Shown: positions 16,902-26,009 of the stretch, piece after piece | Numbering within the stretch: position 1 is the first letter of the stretch | Layout: each line of letters opens with the position of its first letter | Assembly (NCBI RefSeq): GCF_003287875.1 | Contig: NZ_QMKK01000052.1 | Span: forward strand, 1-64,000 | Reading direction: 5' to 3' | Length of the DNA stretch: 64,000 nt | Source of the DNA: Martinezella tropici | Lineage (GTDB): Bacteria; Pseudomonadota; Alphaproteobacteria; Rhizobiales; Rhizobiaceae | The notes under the pieces: model-generated | Seen by the model: the letters and a program-made list of their open reading frames with translations, nothing else | Told to the model about the DNA's origin: nothing | The model's database searches: none | Program-made: the position numbers and the translations under genes

Positions 16902-17389
16902 ACGCCGTCAACAGCAGCACGGACAGCTCTTCCACAGCCACGAAAAATGCTGCTGCCGCATCGGCGAGCGCCAACCTGAACTACAACGATTTCCTGCAGC
17001 TTCTCATCGCGCAGATGAAGAACCAGGACCCGACTAGTCCAATGGATGCCAGTCAGCAGATTTCGCAGCTGGCGAGCTTCTCCCAGGTCGAGCAGCAGAT
17101 CCAGACGAATTCGCATCTGGAAACCGTGTTGCAGAACCAATGGATCTCGCAGGCGTCCGATTACATCGGCAAGCAGATTATGAGCGCCGATGGCAAGACC
17201 ACAGGGACGATCAAGGAAGTAACCGTCTATTCGGACGGTATCATCGCGCAGACCAACGCCGGTGACAAGATCCTGATCCAGGCCGGCGTGACGATCGCTC
17301 CGGCAGGCACGACCATTGATGTGCCGGCCTCGTCAAGCGATACTAGCAGTAGCGATTCGTCTGGCACGGATTCGACCAGCGGCTCATGA
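16889..17389 (+). CDS. flgD: flagellar hook-capping protein FlgD
   Basis: FlgD caps the growing hook and directs polymerisation of FlgE. The 166-residue product has a Ser/Thr/Ala-rich start and then the hallmark 'NDFLQLLIAQMKNQDPTSPM' at about 32-51, followed by 'QISQLASFSQVEQQIQTNSH'. A small beta-rich domain and a Ser/Asp tail complete it. The ATG at 16889 lies inside flbT; longer in-frame starts back to 16709 are antisense-like and lack the motif. FlgD needs FlgE, whose gene is not in this window. Confidence 0.94.
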   Translation: MAAVDAVNSSTDSSSTATKNAAAASASANLNYNDFLQLLIAQMKNQDPTSPMDASQQISQLASFSQVEQQIQTNSHLETVLQNQWISQASDYIGKQIMSADGKTTGTIKEVTVYSDGIIAQTNAGDKILIQAGVTIAPAGTTIDVPASSSDTSSSDSSGTDSTSGS

Positions 17390-17415
17390 GGAGCCGCTGA
17401 ACCGGGAGTGAAATC

Positions 17416-17682
17416 ATGAATGAAGCCGATGCATTGGATATCTTCCAGGCGGCGATCTGGACGGTGCTGGTGGCTTCCGGTCCGGCTGTCGTCGCCGCCA
17501 TGGTCGTCGGTCTGGTCATCGCGCTGATCCAGGCACTCACCCAGGTGCAGGAAGCGACCTTGACCTTCGTGCCGAAGATCGTCGCCGTCATGGTCACGAT
17601 CGGCATCTCGGCGCCATTCGTCGGCGCACAGATTTCGATCTTCACCAATCTCGTCTTCTCGCGCATCCAGTCGGGCTTCTAG
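17416..17682 (+). CDS. fliQ: flagellar export apparatus protein FliQ
   Basis: FliQ is a two-span inner-membrane component of the export gate with FliP and FliR. The 88-residue product matches the family length. It has hydrophobic segments at about 15-40 and 50-72, separated by 'QALTQVQEATLTFVPKI', the conserved FliQ loop. GGGAG precedes the ATG by about 8 nt. A strong hairpin lies between it and flhA. Confidence 0.95.
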   Translation: MNEADALDIFQAAIWTVLVASGPAVVAAMVVGLVIALIQALTQVQEATLTFVPKIVAVMVTIGISAPFVGAQISIFTNLVFSRIQSGF

Positions 17683-17693
17683 CGAGAGAAGGT

Positions 17694-17716
17694 CCGAAGG
17701 CCGCAGCGGCCTTCGG
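17694..17716 (+). other. intercistronic hairpin between fliQ and flhA
   Basis: CCGAAGGCCGC (17694-17704) is followed, one base later, by its exact reverse complement (17706-17716). No T-run follows, so a stability or processing element is more likely than a full terminator. It begins 12 bp after the fliQ stop inside an otherwise continuous operon; the whole fliQ-flhA gap is 152 bp. Confidence 0.55.
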
Positions 17717-17834
17717 ATACGGGCATCGATGGCCATAGGCCATGCTCGCGCAAGCTTCGGCTTCTAAAGCTCGGTTCCAATAGGGCAGGCGGGTCAGCCG
17801 TTTGCCTCCTCTCATGAAGAGACGGAACCGGTCG

Positions 17835-19922
17835 ATGGCACAACCACCCGCAATAGCACTCCCCAAAGCCAATCCCAGCATTCGCGATATCGGCTTCGCG
17901 CTCGGCATCATGGTGATCCTGTGCGTGCTGTTCCTGCCGATCCCGCCTTTTCTGATCGACCTCGGCCTGGCTTTCTCGATCGCTTTTTCGGTGCTGATCC
18001 TCATGGTGGCGCTGTGGATCAAGAAGCCGCTGGAATTCTCTTCGTTTCCGACGATCCTGCTGATCGCCACCATGACGCGCCTGTCGCTGAACATCGCGAC
18101 CACGCGCGTCATCCTTTCGCATGGCTATGAAGGGCATAATGCCGCCGGCGGCGTCATCGCGGGCTTTTCCAGTCTGGTGATGTCGGGCGATTTCGTCATC
18201 GGTCTGATCGTCTTCCTGATCCTCATCACCATCAATTTCATCGTCATCACGAAGGGCGCGACGCGTATCGCAGAAGTCGGCGCCCGCTTCACGCTCGATG
18301 CCATCCCCGGCAAGCAGATGGCGATCGACGCGGATCTTTCGGCCGGCCTGATCGATGAAAAGGAAGCGCAGCGCCGCCGTCGCGAGCTGGAAGAGGAAAG
18401 CTCCTTCTTCGGCGCGATGGACGGTGCCTCCAAATTCGTGCGCGGCGACGCGGTTGCCGGTCTTCTGATCACCTGCATTAACGTCTTCGGCGGCATCATC
18501 ATCGGCTATTTCCGCCACAGCATGCCGATCGGCCAGGCTGCGGACGTTTTCGTCAAGCTCTCCGTCGGTGACGGTCTGGTGTCGCAGATGCCGGCGCTCA
18601 TCGTCTCTCTCGCCGCCGGCCTACTTGTTTCGCGCGGCGGTACGGCCGGTTCGACCGACCAGGCCGTCGTCAATCAGCTGAGCGGCTATCCGCGCGCGCT
18701 CGCCGTCTCGGCGGTTCTCATGGGCATCCTGGCCATCATGCCCGGCATGCCCTTCCTTCCCTTCGTTTTCCTTGGCGGCCTGATGGCCGCCGGCGCCTGG
18801 TTCATCCCGCGCCAGATCGAGGCCGAAAACAAACTTCGCCGCGATGCCGAAGAGCAGAAGGTGATGCAGACGAAGGAAATGGAAAAGGATTCGGTCAAGT
18901 CGGTTCTAAAGACCGCCGAGATCGAGCTCGCCCTCGGCAAGATCGTTTCCACCCGCCTGCTCGGCGCCCATCAGGAGCTTGCCTTCCGTGTCGGCAAGAT
19001 GCGCAAGAAGTTCGCGACGCAATACGGCTTCGTCGTGCCTGAAATCAAGGTGATCGACGACATGGCGATCGCCGACAAATCGTATCAGATCCGCATCCAC
19101 GGCACGACCATCGCCTCCAACATGCTGCGTGTCGGCGAAGTGCTCGTCGTCACCGGCTCGGGCCGCAAGCCGACCGTGCCGGGGGATGAGATTCGCGAGC
19201 CCGCCTTCGGCATGCCCGCCGTTTCCGTTCTCGAAGCCTTCACCGATGATCTGAAGCGCGAGGGCTTCCAGCCGATCGACAATGTCTCCGTCGTGCTCAC
19301 CCATATGAGCGAGGTCATCCGCAACAACCTGCCGGCATTGCTGTCCTATAAGGACGTCAAGATCCTGATCGAGCGTCTCGATCCAGAATATAAGAAGCTC
19401 GCCGACGAGATCTGCTCGTCACACATGTCCTATTCCGGCCTGCAGGCGGTGTTGAAGCTGCTGCTCGCCGAGCGTGTCTCGATCCGCAACCTGCATCTCA
19501 TCCTTGAAGCGGTTGCCGAACTCGCCCCGCATGTGCGGAAGACGGAACAGATCGTCGAACATGTGCGTGTCCGCATGGCGCAGCAGCTTTGCGGCGACCT
19601 TGCCGACAACGGCGTGCTGCGCGTGCTGCGTCTCGGCAGCAAATGGGACCTGATCTTCCATCAGGCGCTGAAGCGCGATCAGAAGGGCGAAATCGTCGAA
19701 TTCGACATCGATCCGCGCAGCCTGGAGGAATTCAGCGAACAGGCGGGCAAAGTTATCCGTGAATACATGGATCGCGGTATGCCCTTCGTTCTTGTCACGT
19801 CGCCGGAAACGCGCTCCTATGTGCGCATGATCATCGAACGCCTGTTCGCGACCCTTCCGGTCCTGTCGCATGTGGAACTGGCCAAGGGGATCGAGATCAA
19901 GATTCTAGGTTCGATTTCATGA
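17835..19922 (+). CDS. flhA: flagellar export gate protein FlhA
   Basis: FlhA forms the nonameric ring of the flagellar type III export gate and uses the proton motive force. The 695-residue product has about eight membrane helices in residues 20-310. It carries the conserved 'MTRLSLNIATTRVILSHG' and the cytoplasmic FHIPEP stretch ('RFTLDAIPGKQMAIDADLSA'). A large soluble C-terminal domain from about 350 docks chaperone-substrate complexes. The ATG at 17835 (product begins 'MAQPPAIALP') gives the length usual in rhizobia; earlier in-frame ATGs at 17802 and 17814 are possible. The stop overlaps fliR by 4 nt. Confidence 0.96.
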   Translation: MAQPPAIALPKANPSIRDIGFALGIMVILCVLFLPIPPFLIDLGLAFSIAFSVLILMVALWIKKPLEFSSFPTILLIATMTRLSLNIATTRVILSHGYEGHNAAGGVIAGFSSLVMSGDFVIGLIVFLILITINFIVITKGATRIAEVGARFTLDAIPGKQMAIDADLSAGLIDEKEAQRRRRELEEESSFFGAMDGASKFVRGDAVAGLLITCINVFGGIIIGYFRHSMPIGQAADVFVKLSVGDGLVSQMPALIVSLAAGLLVSRGGTAGSTDQAVVNQLSGYPRALAVSAVLMGILAIMPGMPFLPFVFLGGLMAAGAWFIPRQIEAENKLRRDAEEQKVMQTKEMEKDSVKSVLKTAEIELALGKIVSTRLLGAHQELAFRVGKMRKKFATQYGFVVPEIKVIDDMAIADKSYQIRIHGTTIASNMLRVGEVLVVTGSGRKPTVPGDEIREPAFGMPAVSVLEAFTDDLKREGFQPIDNVSVVLTHMSEVIRNNLPALLSYKDVKILIERLDPEYKKLADEICSSHMSYSGLQAVLKLLLAERVSIRNLHLILEAVAELAPHVRKTEQIVEHVRVRMAQQLCGDLADNGVLRVLRLGSKWDLIFHQALKRDQKGEIVEFDIDPRSLEEFSEQAGKVIREYMDRGMPFVLVTSPETRSYVRMIIERLFATLPVLSHVELAKGIEIKILGSIS

Positions 19923-20671
19923 TAACAGACCCGCAGGGGACCATTCTGGCGCTGTTCGTCGCCTTCTGCCGCATCGGCGGCTGCATGATGGTCCTCCCGG
20001 GATTTTCATCGGGCCGTATCCCTCCGCAGATCAGGCTGCTCCTTTCCGCGGCCCTGTCGATGGCGATTTTGCCGTTGCTCTGGAACACGATCTATCCTCA
20101 GGTGTCGAAGGGCGACGCGAGCTTCATCGGCCTCATCTTCACCGAAACGGTCATCGGATTGATGTACGGCATGATGGCCCGGATCTATACGCTGGGCCTG
20201 CAATTCGCCGGCGTGAGCATATCGATGCTGATCGGCTTCAACGCACCGGGCGGCGCCGATATCGTCGAGGAGTCAAGCGAGACGTCGCTCACGAGCCTCA
20301 TCAGCTTTTGCGGGCTGATGATGCTCTTCATCCTCGATTTTCATCACTATATCCTGCAGGCGCTGGTCGATTCCTATTCCGTCGTTCCTCTGGGAGGTCA
20401 TATCGAGCCGCGTGCCGCTTTGATCTCGATTACGGATACGCTGGAAACCACCTTCTTCATCATGCTGCGGCTGGTGAGCCCCTTCCTTCTCTATGGCCTG
20501 ATGTTCCAGATTTCGATCGGCTTCATCAACAAGCTGGCACCGCAGATCCCGATCTATTTCATCTCCACGCCGTATCTGCTGATGGGAGGGCTGTTCATGC
20601 TCTACCTCAGCATCGCGGCATTGATCAGTCAGTTTTCTGGTGCATTTCTCACGGTCTTCAATGGGCATTAG
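19919..20671 (+). CDS. fliR: flagellar export apparatus protein FliR
   Basis: FliR is part of the FliPQR export pore in the inner membrane. The 250-residue product has about six hydrophobic segments and typical patches 'MMVLPGFSSGRIPPQIRLLL' near residue 22 and 'IGFNAPGGADIVEESSE' near 107. Start overlaps flhA (ATGA). The length is normal. A FliJ-like gene follows after 18 bp. Confidence 0.95.
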   Translation: MITDPQGTILALFVAFCRIGGCMMVLPGFSSGRIPPQIRLLLSAALSMAILPLLWNTIYPQVSKGDASFIGLIFTETVIGLMYGMMARIYTLGLQFAGVSISMLIGFNAPGGADIVEESSETSLTSLISFCGLMMLFILDFHHYILQALVDSYSVVPLGGHIEPRAALISITDTLETTFFIMLRLVSPFLLYGLMFQISIGFINKLAPQIPIYFISTPYLLMGGLFMLYLSIAALISQFSGAFLTVFNGH

Positions 20672-20689
20672 CCGGCGGATAGGTAGACG

Positions 20690-21109
20690 ATGGCGGAGAA
20701 AAACCGGTCTGAAAAACTGAAGCGCCTGGTCGCAGTGCAGCGCCATCTGGAGCGGATAGCGGAAAACGAGCTGGCTGATACGACCCGCCAGCGCGCGGAG
20801 GTCACCGAATCGATGGAGCGGGTCATGACGGCGATCGGTTCCATCGATCCCGTGCACATGGCGTTCTCAATCCATTATGCCGAGCGCTACGGCCGCCTGA
20901 TGATCCGGGATCAGCAGCTGGAAAGCATTCAAACCCTCATTCAGATGAAGGTCCAGCAGGAGCGCACCAAGGCCGACCGGCTCGAAGAGCACATGAAGGA
21001 TGCCCGCGAGCTCGAAGTGCGGGAGGCCGACGACAATGCGGTCTACGACATCATCGATCAACGCTTCGCCGACGTAACGCCAGCCTCCAGCAAGGTTCAA
21101 AAACCATAA
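20690..21109 (+). CDS. small coiled-coil flagellar operon protein, FliJ-like
   Basis: The 139-residue product is almost entirely helical and charged ('RHLERIAENELADTTRQRAE', 'EERTKADRLEEHMKDARELE'-like heptads). It has no membrane segment and resembles FliJ/YscO stalk proteins, which pair with the FliI ATPase. The resemblance is in size, coiled-coil pattern and context only. Related genomes carry an unnamed gene here. It lies 18 bp after fliR on the same strand. Confidence 0.75.
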   Translation: MAEKNRSEKLKRLVAVQRHLERIAENELADTTRQRAEVTESMERVMTAIGSIDPVHMAFSIHYAERYGRLMIRDQQLESIQTLIQMKVQQERTKADRLEEHMKDARELEVREADDNAVYDIIDQRFADVTPASSKVQKP

Positions 21110-21238
21110 TCGCCGCGATCATGGAACAGGATGTGCATCGTTCGGTTGCCGGCCTGTTCTGAAGTTTTGATTCGTTGCCCTGATTCGATTGCCGCACTGC
21201 GCGGCTTCCGGGTGCGCGATAGCAGAAGGAGACGTGAC

Positions 21239-21835
21239 GTGGCTATTTCGCCTCCGAGTGATTTGGTCCTCGATGTCGTCAAGGCCGCCAATCCGGCCGA
21301 TGTCGAGGCTGCGCAGGCAAAGCTTGCCGCCAACCGGGCCGCCTTCGCCGCCACCAGCCTCGCCGAGAACGGCAACGGCTTCGGTGCGACGGTGGATGCG
21401 ATGAACAGCGCGGCCACCCAGGCAGGTCTCGCCAATGCCAACACGCATGTGGCCGGGACGAAGGTGCCGCAGCCCTATCGCAAGTTCGAAGCCATGGTGC
21501 TGCAGAATTTCGTGAAGAACATGCTGCCGAGCAGCGAGACGCTCTATGGCAAGGGTTCGGCCGGCGAGATCTGGAAAGGCATGATGGCCGAGCAGCTGGG
21601 CAATACGCTCGCCAAGAACGGCGGCGTTGGTATTGCAGAAAAGATGTATCAGGAACAAGTCGACAAGATGCGCAACACCGGCGCCATCCATGCCGCGACC
21701 GATGAAAACGACAAGAAAATGGCTCTGAGCGCGGTTGCCGATTTTCAGCGCAAGACGCTCGCCGCCGCGGATGCCGATAATGACGGCAATGCCAGCATCA
21801 CCAATCAGAATAATTTGACGTCCCAGAAAGCATGA
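21239..21835 (+). CDS. rod-binding protein, FlgJ N-terminal domain type
   Basis: The 198-residue product contains a rod-binding domain at about 75-140. Its signature is 'YRKFEAMVLQNFVKNMLPSS' followed by 'GEIWKGMMAEQLGNTLAKNG' and 'GIAEKMYQEQ'. This corresponds to the N-terminal scaffold half of FlgJ, with no muramidase half. In such bacteria peptidoglycan cleavage is supplied by a separate enzyme, possibly the product of 11309-11941. The GTG at 21239 is chosen because AAGGAG lies 7 nt before it; the open frame upstream is Arg/Cys-rich and implausible. The stop overlaps the next ORF. Confidence 0.85.
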   Translation: MAISPPSDLVLDVVKAANPADVEAAQAKLAANRAAFAATSLAENGNGFGATVDAMNSAATQAGLANANTHVAGTKVPQPYRKFEAMVLQNFVKNMLPSSETLYGKGSAGEIWKGMMAEQLGNTLAKNGGVGIAEKMYQEQVDKMRNTGAIHAATDENDKKMALSAVADFQRKTLAAADADNDGNASITNQNNLTSQKA

Positions 21836-22218
21836 GCGAGGTAACAAACATGGAAATGATGTCGCAGGACTATCGGATCAAGTCTGTCCTTGGCCGCCTG
21901 GAGATGATTATCGACAATGAGAACAATCGGATCGGCACCGACCCGGAATTCGATCTCAAGGTATCGAACGCTCACAAGAGCCGTTGCCTCTACGAATTGT
22001 CGATGCTGTTTCGCGATACCGATCCGGCCGATCTTGCCGCCGCTCATATCGGGCAGCTGCACGATCTGAAGAAGAAGCTGGTTCTGAACGCCCGCCGGGT
22101 CGAGGCTCACCTCGAGGCCGTGCGCGCCGTCGCCGACATTCTGAAGAATGCCGTGCAGAACGCCGATGCGGACGGCACCTATTCGCAGGAGCAATTCCGC
22201 GTCCGTGAGGCCGGATGA
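21832..22218 (+). CDS. FlgN-like putative export chaperone
   Basis: The 128-residue helical protein overlaps the rod-binding gene by 4 nt. FlgN-type proteins are cytoplasmic chaperones for the junction proteins FlgK and FlgL. The match here is in length, helical character ('RLEMIIDNENNRIG', 'LHDLKKKLVLNARRVEAHLE') and operon context, not in an unmistakable motif. An internal ATG at about 21850 could also serve as start. Confidence 0.7.
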   Translation: MSEVTNMEMMSQDYRIKSVLGRLEMIIDNENNRIGTDPEFDLKVSNAHKSRCLYELSMLFRDTDPADLAAAHIGQLHDLKKKLVLNARRVEAHLEAVRAVADILKNAVQNADADGTYSQEQFRVREAG

Positions 22219-22742
22219 TCAAGCTCGCTCTCACCGGCCTGTGGGTCTGCGCCGTGACATTGGCCTCGGTCTATTTTTCGGTGCAGGTGGCGACAGCGCC
22301 CGCAATCAGTCCTGACGACGCCAAGAAGGCGCAGCAGGAACTGATCAAGGGCGAATCGATCAATGTCCCTGTCATCGCCAATGGCCAGGTGACCGGCTAT
22401 TTTCTGACGCGCATCTCCTTCATGATGGAGAAGGGCAAGGCAAACGCGCTGCAGATACCCCTGCCGGAGCTGACGACGGATGAGCTCTTCACGCTGCTGA
22501 TCGGCAACAAGGTGATCGATATCGCGCACACGCAGAATTTCGACGTCGCCGCCTTCCGCAGCGACCTGAAGAAGCGGATGAACGAGCGGCTCGGCGGCGA
22601 TTATGTCGCCGACGTGCTGATCGAACAGCTCGATTATCTTTCCAAGGAAGAAACCCATGGCGGGGAGAGCATCGGCAAGAAAACGGTCAAGCCCGTCAAG
22701 ATCGTGCAGGATGCGGCGAAGGATAAGGTGCCGGTAGAGTAA
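22215..22742 (+). CDS. membrane-anchored periplasmic protein at end of flagellar operon (FliL-like?)
   Basis: The 175-residue product has one N-terminal membrane anchor (about residues 4-22, 'LALTGLWVCAVTLASVYFSV') and a periplasmic domain with 'FLTRISFMMEKGKA'. That topology and segment recall FliL-family stator-associated proteins, but the similarity is slight. It overlaps the FlgN-like gene by 4 nt and is the last gene of the flagellar run. The interval after it has no clear terminator. Confidence 0.7.
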   Translation: MIKLALTGLWVCAVTLASVYFSVQVATAPAISPDDAKKAQQELIKGESINVPVIANGQVTGYFLTRISFMMEKGKANALQIPLPELTTDELFTLLIGNKVIDIAHTQNFDVAAFRSDLKKRMNERLGGDYVADVLIEQLDYLSKEETHGGESIGKKTVKPVKIVQDAAKDKVPVE

Positions 22743-22937
22743 ATGTGTCCTGGCTCGGCGGGGCACCGCTCCATTCCAGGGCTGCAAAGCCGGGCTCCAG
22801 CCGACGATACATTAATGAATCCTTGATGGTTTCCGATAAATCCCACGTTCCATCCTAACGGAACATTGGATTTATCTGGCTATAAACACCTCCCAGTGAC
22901 GCCTCGTAGTCGCAGCACCGATGAACGGTTGGGGCGC

Positions 22938-23837
22938 ATGAGCCTTGTTATTCTCGGCATCATGCGCATGTGCGGTCTCGGGCAGGAGGTTGTTGGATTG
23001 AACCAGGTTGCCGATTTTGCCGTCGTAGCATCCCGCCGCATGATTTTCGATCTGCCGGTCTGCGATCTCGATTGGGATAATGCCCTGACCTTCGTCAATG
23101 AGCTCGCTTCCCTGCCGGTCGGCCAGACCTCGATCTCCTTCGTCAACGCCCATAATATGCTCGTCATGCTGCGCGATGACAGCTATCGCAATGTTCTCGA
23201 GCAAAATCTGGTGCTTCCCGATGGTGTCGGCCTCGATATCGCCTCGCGCGTCGCCCATGGCGAGCCATTCCCGGCGAACTTGAACGGCACGGATTTCGTG
23301 CCTGCGCTTTTGACCTTCATGGAGCGGACGAAGCGGATAGGCCTGCTGGGCGGCAAGCGCTCGGTCGTCGAAAACGCGGCTGAAAAATTTCGCCGCCACG
23401 CGCCGTGGCACGAGTACATCGTCGTTTCCGACGGTTTCTTCGATCCAGCGAGAAGCAGCGCCGTTGCCGCGGAAATAGGCCGGCAGAAGATCGATGTGCT
23501 GATCGTCGGCATGGGAACGCCTTTGCAGGAAAAATGGGTCGCCGAGCATGTCGGGCCGCAGCATGCGCGATTGGTGTTGACCGTCGGCGCCCTGTTCGAT
23601 TTCATTTCCGGAACCGTGCCGCGGGCCCCCAGGCTCGTGCGCGCGCTACGCAGCGAGTGGTTGTTCCGCTTGGCTCTCGAACCGGGCAGGCTGTGGCGGC
23701 GCTATATTCTAGGCATTCCGCTTTTCCTCTATCAGGTCGTCAGGCATCAATTCGGCCGCAGGGAGCGTGTCCTTCGCGCAGAACCGCTGCAGCTGCCGCA
23801 GCGGCGCATCGCCGCCCCGGATAAATTGGCAAGTTAG
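22938..23837 (+). CDS. WecG/TagA/CpsF-family glycosyltransferase
   Basis: These enzymes transfer N-acetylmannosamine or a related sugar to lipid-linked intermediates during polysaccharide assembly. The 299-residue product shows the family pattern: 'SFVNAHNMLVMLRD', 'LPDGVGLDIASR', 'LNGTDFVPALL', 'IGLLGGKRSVVENAA', 'VGMGTPLQEKWVAEH' and 'VGALFDFISGTVPRAP'. The ATG at 22938 was chosen; a TTG at 22866 is possible but its extra residues are not family-like. It neighbours a Wzz-like gene, suggesting a polysaccharide role independent of the flagellar genes to the left. Confidence 0.88.
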   Translation: MSLVILGIMRMCGLGQEVVGLNQVADFAVVASRRMIFDLPVCDLDWDNALTFVNELASLPVGQTSISFVNAHNMLVMLRDDSYRNVLEQNLVLPDGVGLDIASRVAHGEPFPANLNGTDFVPALLTFMERTKRIGLLGGKRSVVENAAEKFRRHAPWHEYIVVSDGFFDPARSSAVAAEIGRQKIDVLIVGMGTPLQEKWVAEHVGPQHARLVLTVGALFDFISGTVPRAPRLVRALRSEWLFRLALEPGRLWRRYILGIPLFLYQVVRHQFGRRERVLRAEPLQLPQRRIAAPDKLAS

Positions 23838-23967
23838 AGCAATCTCAGAAAAAATGCCGAGCGCTCGCCTATTCGCGGACGCGGCGTTAACTCTTTCTTT
23901 GGCATGAAAGTTTAGAGTGGGTTAACCATTGCATTGGTCTCCGACCATGTGCGCGAGATAGCCCGCC

Positions 23968-25893
23968 ATGTTTGAAAGCAAAGCCAGGCCCGGATTCTAC
24001 CGAGACGATGCGGAAACCTTCGAGGTATCGCGCGGATCGGGCCGGCACGTTTCTCCTCTTCGGGGCGACGATAGCTTGCGCCGTGCAGCCCATCTGCAAG
24101 CGGCTAATTCCGACGATCCGCGCGATACGGAGCTGCGCGCCATCCTGCGCAGGGCGCTGGATGGCGATCCTTATCCGATCTCGGGACGAAGGGGATCGAT
24201 GGATGCGGGGTCGCCGGAACATCGGCCTGCCGGGTACCCCCAAAGCATTCCGCCGTTCCGCCGCGCGGAGCCCGAACAAATGCGGGAGCCAGCATCGGAG
24301 CCCGTGCCAGATCTGCTGGAATTCGTGCCCGACCTGCTCGAAGGCATGCCGGAACTCTCTCCGCAGACTGCGATCCGCGATCTGGCCGAGCATAGGCCGG
24401 GCATCGGTCGCTGGTCTCTCGGTATCCGCTCTCTCGGTTTCATCGTTGCTACCGCCTTGGCGGGCGCGGCTGTCCCGACGCTGCTCGCACCGCCGCCGCT
24501 CTATATGTCGCAGGCCGTCCTGCATGCGGAAGGCGAGGGCAGCGGCCGCCGGACGTTGCTGGACGTCGCAGCGAAACGTGCTGTCGCACCGTCCGTGCTG
24601 TCCGATGTCGTCGCCAGGATGAAGCTCGATCGCGATCCGGAATTTACCGGCAGCCGGGCGGGTGCTCTCGGCATTGCCGTCGAGCTCCTCTCCGGCAACG
24701 GCAACGCATCCGATGCACCCTCGCGCGCTCAGGCGGCTCTCCGCAAGGGTATCGCTGTCGGCATCGATGGTGAGACGGGTTTGCTGCGCTTGACCGTGAC
24801 CAGCGGCGATCCCGCCAGATCGGCCGATATTGCCAATCGCCTCGCTGTCGCCACCCTCTATGATGCCGCCGTCGCAAAGGCCGCTGGCACGTCGCTCGAG
24901 GTCGAGACGGCAGCCGATCGCAGCCGCAAGGAATTCGATCGCGCATCGGCGGCCCTGGCCGAGTTCAAGACGCATTATGGCGAGGACAAGATCGCGGCGG
25001 CGTTGGCGCTCCAGCAGCAGCGTCAGCAGTTGGATGGCGAAATAAAGGCAGCCGGGCTGGCCTTGCGCGCGGCCAAATCTCGCCTTGCATCGGTCAAGTC
25101 GGCCACGCCGGCCTCCGTGCTGAGTGGCGCCTTGTCGGGCGATGTCGCATCCGCCGGACTCGACGATCTGCGCAGCCGCTATAGTGCCGCCAAGACCCAG
25201 CTTTCACAGCTTTCGACGCAGCTTGGTCCACGCCATCCCCGCTTGCTTGCGCAGCAGGCGACGGTCGATGATCTTGCCGCCGACATCCGCAGCCAACTGC
25301 AGCGGCTCGTCGTCAGCAGCGACGCCGATGTGAAGGCGGCCCTCGAAAAGCAGACGGCTCTTTCGGCTGAGATGACGGGCCTCAGCCAGAAGAGCATCGA
25401 TGTCGACGTCATGCGCCTTGCGCAATTGCAGGATGCCGTGGCCGTCGCGCAGAGCCGCTATGAGGCCGATCAGCAGAATGCCGCTCTGTCGGTGCCGGAA
25501 GCCAAACAGCCGCTGACGCTGATCTCGCACGCCGTCGCATCGGCTCTCCCGCTGGATGATCATCTCGCGAGCAATCAGGCAATCGGTTTCCTGGCCGCCC
25601 TCGGCATGGCACTTGGCGCGGTGTTCCTGCGCAAGTGGCTGAGCGGTGCCGAAGCCGCGGAAGGCCATGTGGCTGACGATAGCGTCATGCCAGCCCTTCC
25701 TTCTTTCCATCAGGATAGCGACACATCGCTTCCGCCTTTGCCCGCTATCGCGGCTGAGCCGCTGCCGGCTACCCCCGAAATCGCAGGCCGGCTCGACGTT
25801 GCGGACGAGTGGGGCCGCATTCAGCAGGAACTTGCATCCCTGCGTGCCAAGGTCGAAACCTACGCGGTGCGCAGGAATCAGGACCGCGGCTGA
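23968..25893 (+). CDS. Wzz/GumC-type polysaccharide chain-length protein without kinase domain
   Basis: The 641-residue product has a disordered, charged cytoplasmic N-terminus (about 1-150), a membrane helix near 155-175, and a long periplasmic coiled-coil region. This contains 'KTQLSQLSTQLGPRHPRLLA', a hallmark of GumC/ExoP-like proteins. A second membrane helix lies near 535-555, followed by a cytoplasmic tail. Walker motifs and a Tyr-rich tail are absent, so it lacks the BY-kinase half seen in ExoP or Wzc. The long N-terminal cytoplasmic extension is unusual for the family. GTTAAC occurs twice in the 130-bp gap upstream. Confidence 0.8.
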   Translation: MFESKARPGFYRDDAETFEVSRGSGRHVSPLRGDDSLRRAAHLQAANSDDPRDTELRAILRRALDGDPYPISGRRGSMDAGSPEHRPAGYPQSIPPFRRAEPEQMREPASEPVPDLLEFVPDLLEGMPELSPQTAIRDLAEHRPGIGRWSLGIRSLGFIVATALAGAAVPTLLAPPPLYMSQAVLHAEGEGSGRRTLLDVAAKRAVAPSVLSDVVARMKLDRDPEFTGSRAGALGIAVELLSGNGNASDAPSRAQAALRKGIAVGIDGETGLLRLTVTSGDPARSADIANRLAVATLYDAAVAKAAGTSLEVETAADRSRKEFDRASAALAEFKTHYGEDKIAAALALQQQRQQLDGEIKAAGLALRAAKSRLASVKSATPASVLSGALSGDVASAGLDDLRSRYSAAKTQLSQLSTQLGPRHPRLLAQQATVDDLAADIRSQLQRLVVSSDADVKAALEKQTALSAEMTGLSQKSIDVDVMRLAQLQDAVAVAQSRYEADQQNAALSVPEAKQPLTLISHAVASALPLDDHLASNQAIGFLAALGMALGAVFLRKWLSGAEAAEGHVADDSVMPALPSFHQDSDTSLPPLPAIAAEPLPATPEIAGRLDVADEWGRIQQELASLRAKVETYAVRRNQDRG

Positions 25894-26009
25894 TCGCCCA
25901 TCGTTTTCCCTTGCAATTACCGCTTTCAGACACCATAGGGCGTTAGCAGGCAATTATGCCGGGCCGATGGTCTGTAGATTGCCAGCGAATTCATGATCGG
26001 GAGACGAGC

